Assembly (NCBI RefSeq): GCF_041200145.1
Contig: NZ_CP165734.1
Span: 2,418,001-2,482,000, forward strand
Source: Bradyrhizobium sp. LLZ17
Lineage (GTDB): Bacteria > Pseudomonadota > Alphaproteobacteria > Rhizobiales > Xanthobacteraceae
Direction: 5' to 3'
Length of the DNA stretch: 64,000 bases
Below, one piece after another: positions 10,022-18,284 of this stretch (position 1 is the stretch's first letter; each line of letters opens with the position of its first letter). A program made the position numbers and the translations under genes. Under the pieces are notes generated by a model, which did not search any database, was not told where the DNA came from, and saw nothing but the letters and a program-made list of their open reading frames with translations.

Positions 10022-10799
10022 TCACGCCTTGCCGGCAGACTCCTTGCGGGTCGCGTTGACCTGCATCTTGGCGTAGGTCGTCATCAGGCCGACCTCGTTC
10101 GACAGCGTCACCAGCTTGAAGCCCATGTTGATGGCGCGCGCCGCGCCTTCGGCGCCGCTGCAATGAATGCCCGGGTTGAGGCCGCGCTTGCCGCACTCCT
10201 TGATGATCTTGTCGTAGATCGCGAGGATCTCCGGCTCGGTGCGATCGAGCTTCGGCTCGAGGCCGTAGGAGAAGCCGAGATCGGAGGGGCCGATATAGAC
10301 GCCGTCGATGCCCTCGACGTCGAAGATCGCCTCCATGTTCTCGACGGCGGTCTTGGTTTCCATCATCGGCAGCAGCACGATGTCGTCGTTCGCCGTCTTC
10401 TGATAGGAGCCCGCGGTGCCGTACATGCCGGCCCGGATCGGACCGTTGGAGCGGACGCCCTTCGGCGGATATTTGGCGTAGGAGACGAGGTTCCTGGCTT
10501 CCTGCGGCGTGTTGACCATCGGGCAGATCACGCCATAGGCGCCGCCGTCGAGCACCTTGCCGATGATGCCGGGCTCGTTCCAGGGCACGCGCACCATCGG
10601 CGTGATCGGGTGCTTGTCCATGGCCTGGAAGCACTGCACCATCGAGAGATAGTCCTGCACGCCATGCTGCATGTCGACGGTGACGCTGTCGAAGCCGCAT
10701 TGCGCGATCATCTCGGCCGAGAAGCCGGAGAGGAATCGCGAGCCACGCGTTGACCACGGCCTTGCCCGACTTCCAGATTTCCTTGACCTTGTTCGCCAC
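10022..10799 (-). pseudogene. hpaI: HpcH/HpaI-family class II aldolase, frameshifted near the N-terminus
   Basis: The protein begins at GTG 10799 (MANKVKEIWKSGKAVVNAW, with an AGGAAGG site upstream) but runs out of frame after AWLAIP. Removing one base near 10730-10733 restores AIPSGFSAEMIAQCGFDSV and a 258-residue product, the normal family length. The remainder is well conserved: VDMQHG (catalytic His), RVPWNEPG (substrate Arg), MMETK and IGPSDLG (metal-binding Glu and Asp). HpaI cleaves 4-hydroxy-2-oxoheptanedioate to pyruvate and succinate semialdehyde, which would complete the neighbouring hpa pathway. The adjacent UxaA-type gene also allows a keto-deoxy-sugar-acid aldolase role. Real inactivation and a consensus error are both possible. 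Confidence 0.8.
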
Positions 10800-10992
10800 G
10801 TCGCCTTCCTTCTTGTTGTTTGGACCCTTCGACCTCGCGGGCGGGGTTCACTATCGCCGCCGAAATATCATCCCGCAAGGGTGGCGTCATCCGCCCCGGC
10901 GCTGGTTTGCACCGGCTCGGCTTGCGGGCACTTTGAGCGAAAAAAAGCGCGAATGTCCACGGCTGACGCTTCGCGCACGCGCATATCTGCTG

Positions 10993-11508
10993 TCACTCCT
11001 CGGCTATTGCCTGTTCGGAGACGCCAAGTTCCGCGAGACTTTGTTCGAGGTGGCCCAGCATCTCCTGCAACTCGGCCAGCCTGCGTGCGCCATAGCGTCG
11101 CGTGATCTCGGCATAGATCGCTTCCGACGTCGGCGCAACGGCTGCCATCAGCTTCACGCCCTCTCTGGAGATCGAGACCACGCTGCGGCGTTGGTCGGCT
11201 TTCGCGGTCTTGCGCTCGATCAAATTGCGCGCTTCGAGATCGCGCAGGATGCGCGACAGGCTCGGCCCGAGCAGAAACGCGGTGCGCGCCAGTTCCGTGA
11301 CCTCGGCGGCCTCGATCGACGCAAGCGCGCGGAGAATGCGCCATTGCTGCTCGGTGAGACCGTGCTGGCGCAGCGAGGGGCGAAACTGCCGCATCACCGC
11401 TTCCCGCGCCCTGAGCAGCGACATCGGCAGCGAGCGCGAGAAATCACGCATCGGCACCTGCCGGGCGGCAGGCGCGCTTTGGTTCGGATCGGCCGGTCTC
11501 TTCGACAT
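10993..11508 (-). CDS. hpaR: MarR-family regulator of homoprotocatechuate degradation
   Basis: A 171-residue winged-helix protein matching the HpaR/HpcR group: SLLRAREAVMRQFRPSL, then LTEQQWRILRALA and the recognition region LLGPSLSRILRDLEARNLI, with the wing at ADQRRSVVSISREG. HpaR proteins repress homoprotocatechuate meta-cleavage genes until a pathway aromatic binds. It is divergent from hpaH, and the 111 bp between them contain a perfect 16-bp palindrome that fits a dimer binding site. The aldolase and UxaA genes lie downstream on the same strand, about 190 bp away. Confidence 0.9.
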   Translation of the reverse strand: MSKRPADPNQSAPAARQVPMRDFSRSLPMSLLRAREAVMRQFRPSLRQHGLTEQQWRILRALASIEAAEVTELARTAFLLGPSLSRILRDLEARNLIERKTAKADQRRSVVSISREGVKLMAAVAPTSEAIYAEITRRYGARRLAELQEMLGHLEQSLAELGVSEQAIAEE

Positions 11509-11560
11509 GACGCTCTTTCAAGCCGCAAAACGTTTGCAGTGCAACACGCTCAAATTCTGT

Positions 11561-11589
11561 TTGACGCATTAACTTAACATGTTAAGTAT
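11561..11589 (+). promoter_or_regulatory. Candidate hpaH promoter
   Basis: TTGACG at 11561-11566 fits a -35 box. A weak -10 match (AAGTAT, 11584-11589) follows at 17 bp spacing, 31 bp before the hpaH start. The palindrome at 11572 fills the spacer and touches the -10, as expected for repression by blocking RNA polymerase. The -10 assignment is uncertain. Confidence 0.4.
11572..11587. promoter_or_regulatory. Perfect 16-bp palindrome, candidate HpaR operator
   Basis: ACTTAACATGTTAAGT is its own reverse complement. It is an AT-rich island in a GC-rich genome, located between the divergent hpaR and hpaH genes and inside the candidate hpaH promoter spacer. The size and symmetry suit a MarR-family dimer. 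Binding by HpaR is inferred from position only. Confidence 0.65.
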
Positions 11590-11619
11590 CTTCCGGCACC
11601 ACGATTTGTAAGATCACAG

Positions 11620-12426
11620 ATGGCGCTTTCCAACGACGATATCCAAGCTTGCGCGAGGCGTCTGCACCAGGCGGAGAAGACCCGCACGCAGATCCGGCAG
11701 CTCTCGCAGGATTTTCCCGGCATCACCATCGCAGACGCCTACGCCATTCAGAAGGCGTGGGTCGAGGTCAAGATTGCCGAAGGACGCACCGTCAAGGGCC
11801 ACAAGATCGGCCTGACCTCGAAGGCGATGCAGAGCGCGCTTGACATCAACGAGCCGGATTCCGGCGTGCTGCTCGACGACATGTTCTTTGCCGACGGCGG
11901 GCTGATCCCGACCGAGCGTTTCATCGCCACACGCGTCGAAGCAGAGCTCGCCTTCGTCATGAGCAAGCGGCTCGCAGGTCCCGACTGCACCATGTTCGAC
12001 GTGCTCAACACCACCGATTTCGTGGTGCCGGCGCTGGAGATCCTGGACACGCGGATCGAGCGCGTCGATCCCAGGACCAAGGCGACGCGAAAAGTCTTCG
12101 ACACCATTGCCGACAACGCCGCGAATGCCGGCATCGTGCTCGGCGGGCGGCCGATCCGCCCGCTCGAAGCCGATCTTCGCTGGATCGGCGCGCTGTGTTT
12201 CAGGAATGGCCAGCTCGAAGAGACGGGACTAGCCGCCGGCGTGCTCAATCATCCCGCGACGGCCGTGGCCTGGCTTGCCAATAAGATCGCGCCGCTCGGC
12301 CTTGCGCTGGAGCCCGGCCAGATCGTGCTCGCCGGCTCCTTCATCCGCCCGATCGAGACCCGCAAGGGCGACACAATTCAGGCCGATTATGGCGCCTATG
12401 GCTCGGTGAGCTGCTACTTCGCCTAA
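11620..12426 (+). CDS. hpaH: 2-oxo-hept-4-ene-1,7-dioate hydratase
   Basis: A 268-residue protein of the HpaH/MhpD hydratase family within the fumarylacetoacetase-like fold. Visible family features are KGHKIGLTSKAMQ, the acidic metal-binding stretch RVEAELAFVMSKRL, and VVPALEILDTRI. HpaH adds water to 2-oxohept-4-ene-1,7-dioate (HpaG product) to give 4-hydroxy-2-oxoheptanedioate, the substrate of HpaI. It is the first gene of the plus-strand hpa operon, directly behind the palindrome-bearing promoter and divergent from hpaR. The next gene, hpaF, starts 45 bp later. Confidence 0.92.
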   Translation: MALSNDDIQACARRLHQAEKTRTQIRQLSQDFPGITIADAYAIQKAWVEVKIAEGRTVKGHKIGLTSKAMQSALDINEPDSGVLLDDMFFADGGLIPTERFIATRVEAELAFVMSKRLAGPDCTMFDVLNTTDFVVPALEILDTRIERVDPRTKATRKVFDTIADNAANAGIVLGGRPIRPLEADLRWIGALCFRNGQLEETGLAAGVLNHPATAVAWLANKIAPLGLALEPGQIVLAGSFIRPIETRKGDTIQADYGAYGSVSCYFA

Positions 12427-12471
12427 GCGAACAAGAACACGCTGCAAGACGACACAGGGAGTGAAACCGCG

Positions 12472-12870
12472 ATGCCGCATTTCACGATTGAATATTCGGC
12501 CAATCTCGACGACCGCCTCGATATGACTTTGGTGTGCGAGGTCGTGCGCAAGGCTGCGGTCGAGACCGGCGTCTTCCCGCTCGGCGGCATCCGCGTTCGC
12601 GCGATCAGATGCGAGCACTATGCGATCGCCGATGCCCGGCAGGACTACGGCTTTCTCGATATGGTGCTGCGCCTCGGCGAGGGCCGCGATCTGCCGACCC
12701 GCAAGAAGGCCGGCGAGCACGTGTTCCAGGCGCTGTCCCGGTATCTCGATCCTGTCTTCGCCGCCAGCAAGTTCGCCTTGTCGTTCGACATGCAGATCAA
12801 CGACAAGGACACCAGCTGGAAGCGCAACAACATCCACGATGCCCTGAAAGTGGAAGCCGCCCATGGATAA
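12472..12870 (+). CDS. hpaF: 5-carboxymethyl-2-hydroxymuconate delta-isomerase
   Basis: A 132-residue protein, the usual length of CHMI. It begins MPHFTIEYSANLDD; the proline exposed after removal of Met is the catalytic base of this tautomerase-like fold. HpaF isomerises 5-carboxymethyl-2-hydroxymuconate, between the HpaE and HpaG steps. A GGGAGTG site precedes the ATG. Its end overlaps the start of hpaE by 8 bp, which indicates translational coupling. Confidence 0.92.
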   Translation: MPHFTIEYSANLDDRLDMTLVCEVVRKAAVETGVFPLGGIRVRAIRCEHYAIADARQDYGFLDMVLRLGEGRDLPTRKKAGEHVFQALSRYLDPVFAASKFALSFDMQINDKDTSWKRNNIHDALKVEAAHG

Positions 12871-14401
12871 GCCATCGCCGAAAGCCGACGTGTTTCAGGC
12901 CAACCGCGAACGTGTCGCGCCGCTACTTGAGAAGCTGCGCGCGGACGGCATCGGCCACATGATCGACGGCAAGATCGTCGCATCGATTTCCGGCGAGACG
13001 TTTGAAACCAAGTCGCCGGTCGACGGTGCGACGCTCGCAAGCGTCGCCCGCGGCAATGCCGAGGACGTCGATCGTGCCGCCACCGCCGCTGCGCTCGCGT
13101 TCAAGTCCTGGCGCGACATGGGACCCGCAATGCGCAAGAAGCTGCTGCACCGGGTCGCCGATGCCATTGAGGACAATGCCGAGGAGATCGCGGTGCTCGA
13201 ATGCATCGACACCGGGCAAGCCTACCGCTTCATGGCCAAGGCCGCGATCCGCGCCGCCGAGAACTTCCGCTTCTTCGCCGATAGATGCGCGGAAGCCCGC
13301 GACGGCCAGAACACGCCGAGCGACGAGCATTGGAACGTCTCCACCCGCGTTCCGATCGGCCCCGTCGGCGTCATCACGCCGTGGAACACGCCGTTCATGC
13401 TCTCGACCTGGAAGATTGCCCCTGCGCTCGCCGCCGGCTGCACCGTCGTGCACAAGCCGGCCGAGTGGTCGCCGGTGACGGCTTCTGTTCTGGCAAAGCT
13501 CGTCAAGGAAGCCGGTGTGCCCGACGGCGTGCTCAACACCGTGCACGGCTTTGGCGAAGAGGCCGGCAAGGCGCTGACCGAACACCCTGCGATCAAGGCG
13601 ATCGGCTTCGTCGGCGAGAGCGCGACGGGATCGGCGATCATGGTTCAGGGCGCGCCGACGCTGAAGCGCGTGCATTTCGAGCTCGGCGGCAAGAACCCCG
13701 TGATCGTGTTCGACGACGCCGATCTCGACCGCGCGCTCGATGCGGTCGTGTTCATGATCTATTCGCTCAACGGCGAGCGCTGCACGTCGTCCAGTCGCCT
13801 GCTGATCCAGCAGAACATCGCAGAACAATTCATCGAAAAGCTGACCGCGCGGGTGAAGGCGCTGAAGGTCGGCCATCCCCTCGATCCCGCAACCGAAATC
13901 GGTCCGTTGATTCATGAGCGGCATCTGGCAAAGGTCTGCTCCTATTTCGACGTCGCGCGCCAGGACGGTTCGACCATCGCGGTCGGCGGCAAGGCTTATG
14001 ACGGCCCGGGCGGCGGACATTATGTCGAGCCGACTTTGGTGACCGGCGCACACGGCAAGATGCGCGTGGCGCAGGAAGAGGTGTTCGGCCCCTTCCTGAC
14101 GGTGCTGCCCTTCCGCGACGAGGCGGACGCGATCGAGATCGCCAACGACACCCGCTATGGCCTGACCGGTTATGTCTGGACCAACGACGTCGGCCGCGCC
14201 CTGCGCGTCGCCGACGCGCTGGAGGCCGGCATGATCTGGCTGAACTCGGAAAACGTCCGCCATTTGCCGACGCCATTCGGCGGCATGAAGGCGAGCGGCA
14301 TTGGCCGCGACGGCGGCGACTATTCGTTCGACTTCTACATGGAAACCAAGCACGTCTCGCTGGCGCGGGGCACGCACAAGATTCAAAAGCTGGGGATTTA
14401 A
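12863..14401 (+). CDS. hpaE: 5-carboxymethyl-2-hydroxymuconic-semialdehyde dehydrogenase
   Basis: A 512-residue aldehyde dehydrogenase. Catalytic residues are visible at Asn174 (ITPWNTPF), Glu273 (FELGGKNP) and Cys307 (NGERCTSSSR), with the NAD-binding segment at GFVGESATG. HpaE oxidises the semialdehyde formed by ring cleavage to 5-carboxymethyl-2-hydroxymuconate. The specific assignment comes from its place between hpaF and hpaD; the ALDH fold itself is unmistakable. A palindromic repeat separates it from hpaD, which could reduce but need not stop read-through. Confidence 0.92.
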   Translation: MDKPSPKADVFQANRERVAPLLEKLRADGIGHMIDGKIVASISGETFETKSPVDGATLASVARGNAEDVDRAATAAALAFKSWRDMGPAMRKKLLHRVADAIEDNAEEIAVLECIDTGQAYRFMAKAAIRAAENFRFFADRCAEARDGQNTPSDEHWNVSTRVPIGPVGVITPWNTPFMLSTWKIAPALAAGCTVVHKPAEWSPVTASVLAKLVKEAGVPDGVLNTVHGFGEEAGKALTEHPAIKAIGFVGESATGSAIMVQGAPTLKRVHFELGGKNPVIVFDDADLDRALDAVVFMIYSLNGERCTSSSRLLIQQNIAEQFIEKLTARVKALKVGHPLDPATEIGPLIHERHLAKVCSYFDVARQDGSTIAVGGKAYDGPGGGHYVEPTLVTGAHGKMRVAQEEVFGPFLTVLPFRDEADAIEIANDTRYGLTGYVWTNDVGRALRVADALEAGMIWLNSENVRHLPTPFGGMKASGIGRDGGDYSFDFYMETKHVSLARGTHKIQKLGI

Positions 14402-14406
14402 CGCTT

Positions 14407-14487
14407 CGTCATTCCGGGGCGTGCGCAGCACGAACCCGGAACCTCGAGATTCCGGGTTCGGTCCTGACGGCCCGCCCCGGAATGACG
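14407..14487. repeat. Intergenic palindromic repeat, family A copy 1
   Basis: Starts CGTCATTCCGGGGC and ends CCCCGGAATGACG, with a central AACCTCGAGATTCCGGGTT. It lies between hpaE and hpaD. Other copies are at 18197, 23614 and 31233. Confidence 0.9.
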
Positions 14488-14509
14488 GCGTCTAGAGAGG
14501 GGAAACACC

Positions 14510-15493
14510 ATGCCCGTACCGCAACACGTCTTCGAGCCGCCGTTCAACATCATCCGCTCCAGCCACGTCGTGCTCGACGTGACCGATCTGAAGCTGAGCC
14601 GCGCGTTCTACGAGACCACCGTCGGGCTGCATGTCGAGGACGCTGACGACAACGTGGTTTACCTGCGCGCATCCGAGGAGCATCAGCATCATTCGCTGGT
14701 GCTGCGCAAGGCGGCAGTCCCCGCCTGCGCCCGGCTTGGATTCAAGGTGGGCAATGACGGCGATCTCGACAAGGCCGCAAAGTTCGTGTCCGAGAACGGT
14801 CTTGGTTACGCCTTTGTCGACCAAGCCTTCCAGGGCCGCACCCTTCAGTTTACCGATCCCTTCGGCTTCCAGATCGAGCTCTATGCCGCGATGGACCGGC
14901 GGCCGCATCTCTTGCGCCGCTACGATCTCTACCGGGGATGCCATCCGCAACGGCTCGACCATTTCAACGTCTTCGCCGCCGAGGTGCAGGACACCGTCGA
15001 GTTCTATGCCCGGCTCGGCTTCCGCCTCACCGAATACGCCGAGGAAGACGGGCCGCAGGGTCGCATCGCAGCCGCCTGGATGCACCGCAAGGGCAACGTC
15101 CACGATTTCGCCATCACCAACGGCAAAGGCCCGCGGCTGCATCACTTCGCCTATTGGACGCCGACGGCGATGAACATCATCCATCTCTGCGACGTGATGG
15201 CGTCGCAGGGTTTCGTCAAGAACATCGAACGCGGCCCGGGGCGTCACGGCATTTCGAATGCGTTCTTCCTTTATGTGCGCGACCCGGACGGCCACCGCCT
15301 GGAGCTCTACACCAGCGATTATTTCACCGGCGATCACGACCATGAGCCGCTGCGCTGGTCGCTGCGCGATCCGCGTCGCCAGACGCTGTGGGGCGCGCCA
15401 GCGCCGCGCTCCTGGTTCGAGCAGGGCTCGGCGTTCAGCGGGCAAGCCGTGCGGGAGCCAAAGTTCGTGGCCGATGTGCTGGTGGCGGATTAA
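14510..15493 (+). CDS. hpaD: 3,4-dihydroxyphenylacetate 2,3-dioxygenase (extradiol)
   Basis: A 327-residue type I extradiol dioxygenase built of two VOC modules. The metal triad is visible in the C-terminal module: His151 (RLDHFNVF), His211 or 212 (LHHFAYW) and Glu265 (GHRLELYTSDYF). The spacing matches characterised homoprotocatechuate 2,3-dioxygenases. The enzyme opens the ring of homoprotocatechuate with O2, giving the semialdehyde used by HpaE. An AGAGGGGAAA site precedes the ATG. No HpaBC-type monooxygenase that would make the substrate from 4-hydroxyphenylacetate is present in the window. Confidence 0.93.
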   Translation: MPVPQHVFEPPFNIIRSSHVVLDVTDLKLSRAFYETTVGLHVEDADDNVVYLRASEEHQHHSLVLRKAAVPACARLGFKVGNDGDLDKAAKFVSENGLGYAFVDQAFQGRTLQFTDPFGFQIELYAAMDRRPHLLRRYDLYRGCHPQRLDHFNVFAAEVQDTVEFYARLGFRLTEYAEEDGPQGRIAAAWMHRKGNVHDFAITNGKGPRLHHFAYWTPTAMNIIHLCDVMASQGFVKNIERGPGRHGISNAFFLYVRDPDGHRLELYTSDYFTGDHDHEPLRWSLRDPRRQTLWGAPAPRSWFEQGSAFSGQAVREPKFVADVLVAD

Positions 15494-15524
15494 CGCTGGT
15501 GACCGGCACAGACTCTCTCCCGCC

Positions 15525-15651
15525 GTCGTCCCGGCGAAGGCCGGGACCCATAGCCACAGAAAGACGCTTGACGAAGATTGGTCGTTCGGGATTGTCATCG
15601 CGCCCCTACGATGGAGCGCGCGGTATGGGTCCCGGCCTTCGCCGGGACGAC
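15525..15651. repeat. Intergenic palindromic repeat, family B copy 1
   Basis: Opens GTCGTCCCGGCGAAGGCCGG and closes with the inverted GGCCTTCGCCGGGACGAC, separated by about 90 bp. It lies between hpaD and hpaG. Other copies are at 33151 and 34980. Confidence 0.9.
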
Positions 15652-15670
15652 AAGAAATGAAGAGTTGCCA

Positions 15671-16540
15671 ATGAAGCTCCCTCGCCTCGCGACCTATTCC
15701 GTCAACGGTTCAACCCGGTACGGCGCTGTCCTGGAGGGCGGTATCGTCGATCTCTCCCCGCGGCACGCCAAGGACTATCCGACCCTGCGCGAGGTCATCG
15801 CCGCTGGAAAGCTTGCGAGGTTTGCTGAGGAAGCCGCTGGCCTGACGCCGGATCACGCGTTCGCAGACATCACCTGGCTGCCGCCGGTGCCCGCACCGGA
15901 AAAGATCATCTGCATCGGCGTCAACTATCCCGACCGCAATGCCGAGTACAAGGACGGCCAGGACGCGCCGAAATATCCGAGCATGTTCATGCGGAGCCCA
16001 CGCTCCTTCGTCGGCCATGAGACGCCGCTGGTGCGCCCGCGTGCCTCGGCGCAGCTCGACTATGAGGGCGAGATCGTGCTGGTGATCGGCAAGGCCGGCC
16101 GGCACATTACCGAGAGCGCCGCGCTCGACCACGTCGCAGCCCTGACGCTGTGCAACGAAGGCTCGGTGCGCGACTGGCTGCGCCACGCCAAGTTCAACGT
16201 CACGCAGGGCAAGAACTTTGACTCCAGCGGCAGCCTCGGCCCATGGCTCGTGCCCTACATCAGGGAAACGCAGATCGCCGACATTCGCCTGACCACACAT
16301 GTCAATGGCGAGCTGCGGCAGGACGATCGTACCAGCCGGCTGATGTTTCCGTTCCGCTACCTCATCAGCTATATCTCGAGCTTCGCAACGCTCGTTCCCG
16401 GCGACATCATCGTCACGGGCACGCCGACCGGCGCCGGTGCGCGGTTCGATCCGCCACGTTACTTGAAGCCCGGCGACGTCATCGAGGTCGCGGCGGAGGG
16501 CATCGGCACCTTGCGCAACGGCGTCGTCGACGAAGCCTGA
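15671..16540 (+). CDS. hpaG: Fumarylacetoacetate hydrolase family protein, probable HpaG-type isomerase/decarboxylase
   Basis: A 289-residue FAA-hydrolase-fold protein from the ATG at 15671 (MKLPRLATYSVNGSTRYG). The active-site region IICIGVNYPDRNAEY and the metal-binding run LDYEGEIVLVIGKAGRHI are intact, and VTGTPTGAGARFDPP closes the domain. In the homoprotocatechuate pathway this fold performs the HpaG isomerisation and decarboxylation; the context supports that role. It has a single FAH domain, unlike the tandem enterobacterial HpaG. The family also contains acylpyruvases, so the symbol rests on context. Further ATG codons upstream in the repeat lack a ribosome site. Confidence 0.8.
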   Translation: MKLPRLATYSVNGSTRYGAVLEGGIVDLSPRHAKDYPTLREVIAAGKLARFAEEAAGLTPDHAFADITWLPPVPAPEKIICIGVNYPDRNAEYKDGQDAPKYPSMFMRSPRSFVGHETPLVRPRASAQLDYEGEIVLVIGKAGRHITESAALDHVAALTLCNEGSVRDWLRHAKFNVTQGKNFDSSGSLGPWLVPYIRETQIADIRLTTHVNGELRQDDRTSRLMFPFRYLISYISSFATLVPGDIIVTGTPTGAGARFDPPRYLKPGDVIEVAAEGIGTLRNGVVDEA

Positions 16541-16565
16541 ACGATCACTGAAATGGAATAATGCA

Positions 16566-18194
16566 ATGACCACCCTCACCGGCGGCGAAGCGATTGTAAG
16601 CGGCCTCGTTGCCCATGGCGTCGACACCGTGTTCGGCCTGCCCGGCGCGCAGGTCTACGGCCTGTTCGACGCCTTCCACCAGGCCCAGCTCAAGGTGATC
16701 GGCGCGCGGCACGAGCAGGCTTGCGGCTACATGGCGTTCGGTTATGCGCGCTCCAGCGGCAGGCCCGGCGTGTTCAGCGTGGTGCCCGGTCCGGGCGTGC
16801 TCAACGCCAGCGCGGCGCTGCTCACCGCCTATGGATGCAACGAACCGGTGCTGTGCGTGACGGGCCAGGTGCCGACGCAGTTTCTGGGCAAGGGCCGCGG
16901 TCATCTGCACGAGATGCCGGACCAGCTCGCGACCCTGCGCACCTATGTGAAATGGGCAGACCGGATCGAAACGCCCGGCAACGCACCGACCACGGTCGCG
17001 CGCGCATTCCAGGAAATGATGTCCGGACGGCGCGGCCCCGCGTCGGTGGAAATGCCGTGGGACATCTTCACCCAGCGCGTCGACACCGCCGCCGCAAACG
17101 TGCTGGAACCGTTGCCCGCGCCGCGGCCCGATCCTGATTTGATCAGGCAGGCGGCCGCGCTCATCAGGACCAGCAAGGCGCCGATGATCTTCGTCGGCAG
17201 CGGCGCGATCGAGGCGCGCGAGGAGATCCTCGAGCTCGCCGAGACGATCGATGCGCCCGTGGTCGCCTTCCGCAGCGGCCGCGGCATCGTGTCCAACGCG
17301 CACGAGCTTGGGCTGACCATGGCGGCAGCCTACAAGCTTTGGCCGAAGACCGATTTGATGATCGCAATCGGCACCCGCGCGGAGCTGCCGGCATCGGGCT
17401 TCCGCTGGCCATATCAGCCGCAGGGGCTGAAATCCATTCGTGTCGACATCGATCCCGTCGAGATGCGCCGGCTCGCCTCCGATGTCCCCATCGTCGCCGA
17501 TGCGAAGGCCGGCACGGCCGATCTCGTCGCCGCCGTGACCAAGGCCGGCTATGCAAGGACGGCTAGCCGGCGAGGTGAAATCCGCGAGGCGGCGGCGACG
17601 GCGCAAGCCGAGATCCAGCGCATCCAGCCGCAGATGGCCTATCTCAACATCCTGCGCGAGGTGTTGCCCGCGAACGCGATCGTCACCGACGAATTGTCGC
17701 AGTTCGGCTTCGCCTCCTGGTACGGGTTTCCGATCTACCAGCCGCGCACCTTCATCACCTCGGGCTATCAGGGCACGCTCGGCTCGGGCTTCCCGACCGC
17801 GCTTGGCGCCAAGGTCGCCAATCCCGACAAGCCGGTGGTGGCGATCACCGGCGACGGCGGCTTCATGTTCGGCGTGCAAGAGCTCGCCACCGCCGTGCAG
17901 TTCAACATCGGCGTGGTCACGCTGGTGTTCAACAACAACGCCTACGGCAATGTCCGCCGCGACCAGCGCGAGCGTTTCGACGGCCGCGTGGTGGCGTCCG
18001 ATCTGGTCAATCCGGATTTCGTCAAGCTCGCGGAATCGTTTGGTGTGGCCGCGGCACGCGTGACCGCGCCGGAGCAGTTCAAGGCGGCGATGGAGAAGGC
18101 GCTCGCGCATGGCGGGCCGTACCTGATCTCGGTCGAGGTGCCGCGGGACTCCGAGGTGAGCCCCTGGGCGTTTATTCACCCGGCAAGGCCCTGA
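16566..18194 (+). CDS. Thiamine-diphosphate-dependent enzyme (acetolactate synthase-like)
   Basis: A 542-residue enzyme with the three-domain pyruvate-oxidase/ALS layout. The PYR domain carries the catalytic Glu50 (ARHEQACGYMAF). The central domain lies at about 190-330. The PP domain carries the thiamine-diphosphate motif GDGGFMFGVQELATA ending in NNNAYGNV. Such enzymes decarboxylate or ligate 2-oxo acids. It begins 25 bp after the hpaG-like gene, so it is probably part of the hpa operon, but no step of the standard homoprotocatechuate route needs it. A 2-oxo-acid decarboxylase feeding the pathway, for example on an arylpyruvate, is one guess. Confidence 0.85.
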   Translation: MTTLTGGEAIVSGLVAHGVDTVFGLPGAQVYGLFDAFHQAQLKVIGARHEQACGYMAFGYARSSGRPGVFSVVPGPGVLNASAALLTAYGCNEPVLCVTGQVPTQFLGKGRGHLHEMPDQLATLRTYVKWADRIETPGNAPTTVARAFQEMMSGRRGPASVEMPWDIFTQRVDTAAANVLEPLPAPRPDPDLIRQAAALIRTSKAPMIFVGSGAIEAREEILELAETIDAPVVAFRSGRGIVSNAHELGLTMAAAYKLWPKTDLMIAIGTRAELPASGFRWPYQPQGLKSIRVDIDPVEMRRLASDVPIVADAKAGTADLVAAVTKAGYARTASRRGEIREAAATAQAEIQRIQPQMAYLNILREVLPANAIVTDELSQFGFASWYGFPIYQPRTFITSGYQGTLGSGFPTALGAKVANPDKPVVAITGDGGFMFGVQELATAVQFNIGVVTLVFNNNAYGNVRRDQRERFDGRVVASDLVNPDFVKLAESFGVAAARVTAPEQFKAAMEKALAHGGPYLISVEVPRDSEVSPWAFIHPARP

Positions 18195-18196
18195 TG

Positions 18197-18274
18197 TCGT
18201 TCCGGGGCGATGCGCAGCATCGAACCCGGAACCTCGAGATCCGGGTACGCGCTAAAGCGCGTCCCGGAATGACG
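18197..18274. repeat. Intergenic palindromic repeat, family A copy 2
   Basis: Begins TCGTTCCGGGGCGATGCGCA and ends GTCCCGGAATGACG, with the central CTCGAGAT. It sits just after the thiamine-diphosphate enzyme gene and before the convergent alkB. Confidence 0.85.
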
Positions 18275-18284
18275 AACGCGAACG

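Noticed and set aside
10750..11577. A 275-codon plus-strand frame across the hpaI-hpaR gap
   Set aside because: It covers hpaR on the opposite strand and shows no family similarity; it also runs through the candidate operator.
14407..14487. CRISPR repeats or attachment sites
   Set aside because: The repeated elements are dispersed, palindromic and lack regular spacers; they are intergenic repeats.
16545..18179. A 544-codon minus-strand frame opposite the thiamine-diphosphate enzyme
   Set aside because: Exact shadow of a real gene with complete catalytic motifs.
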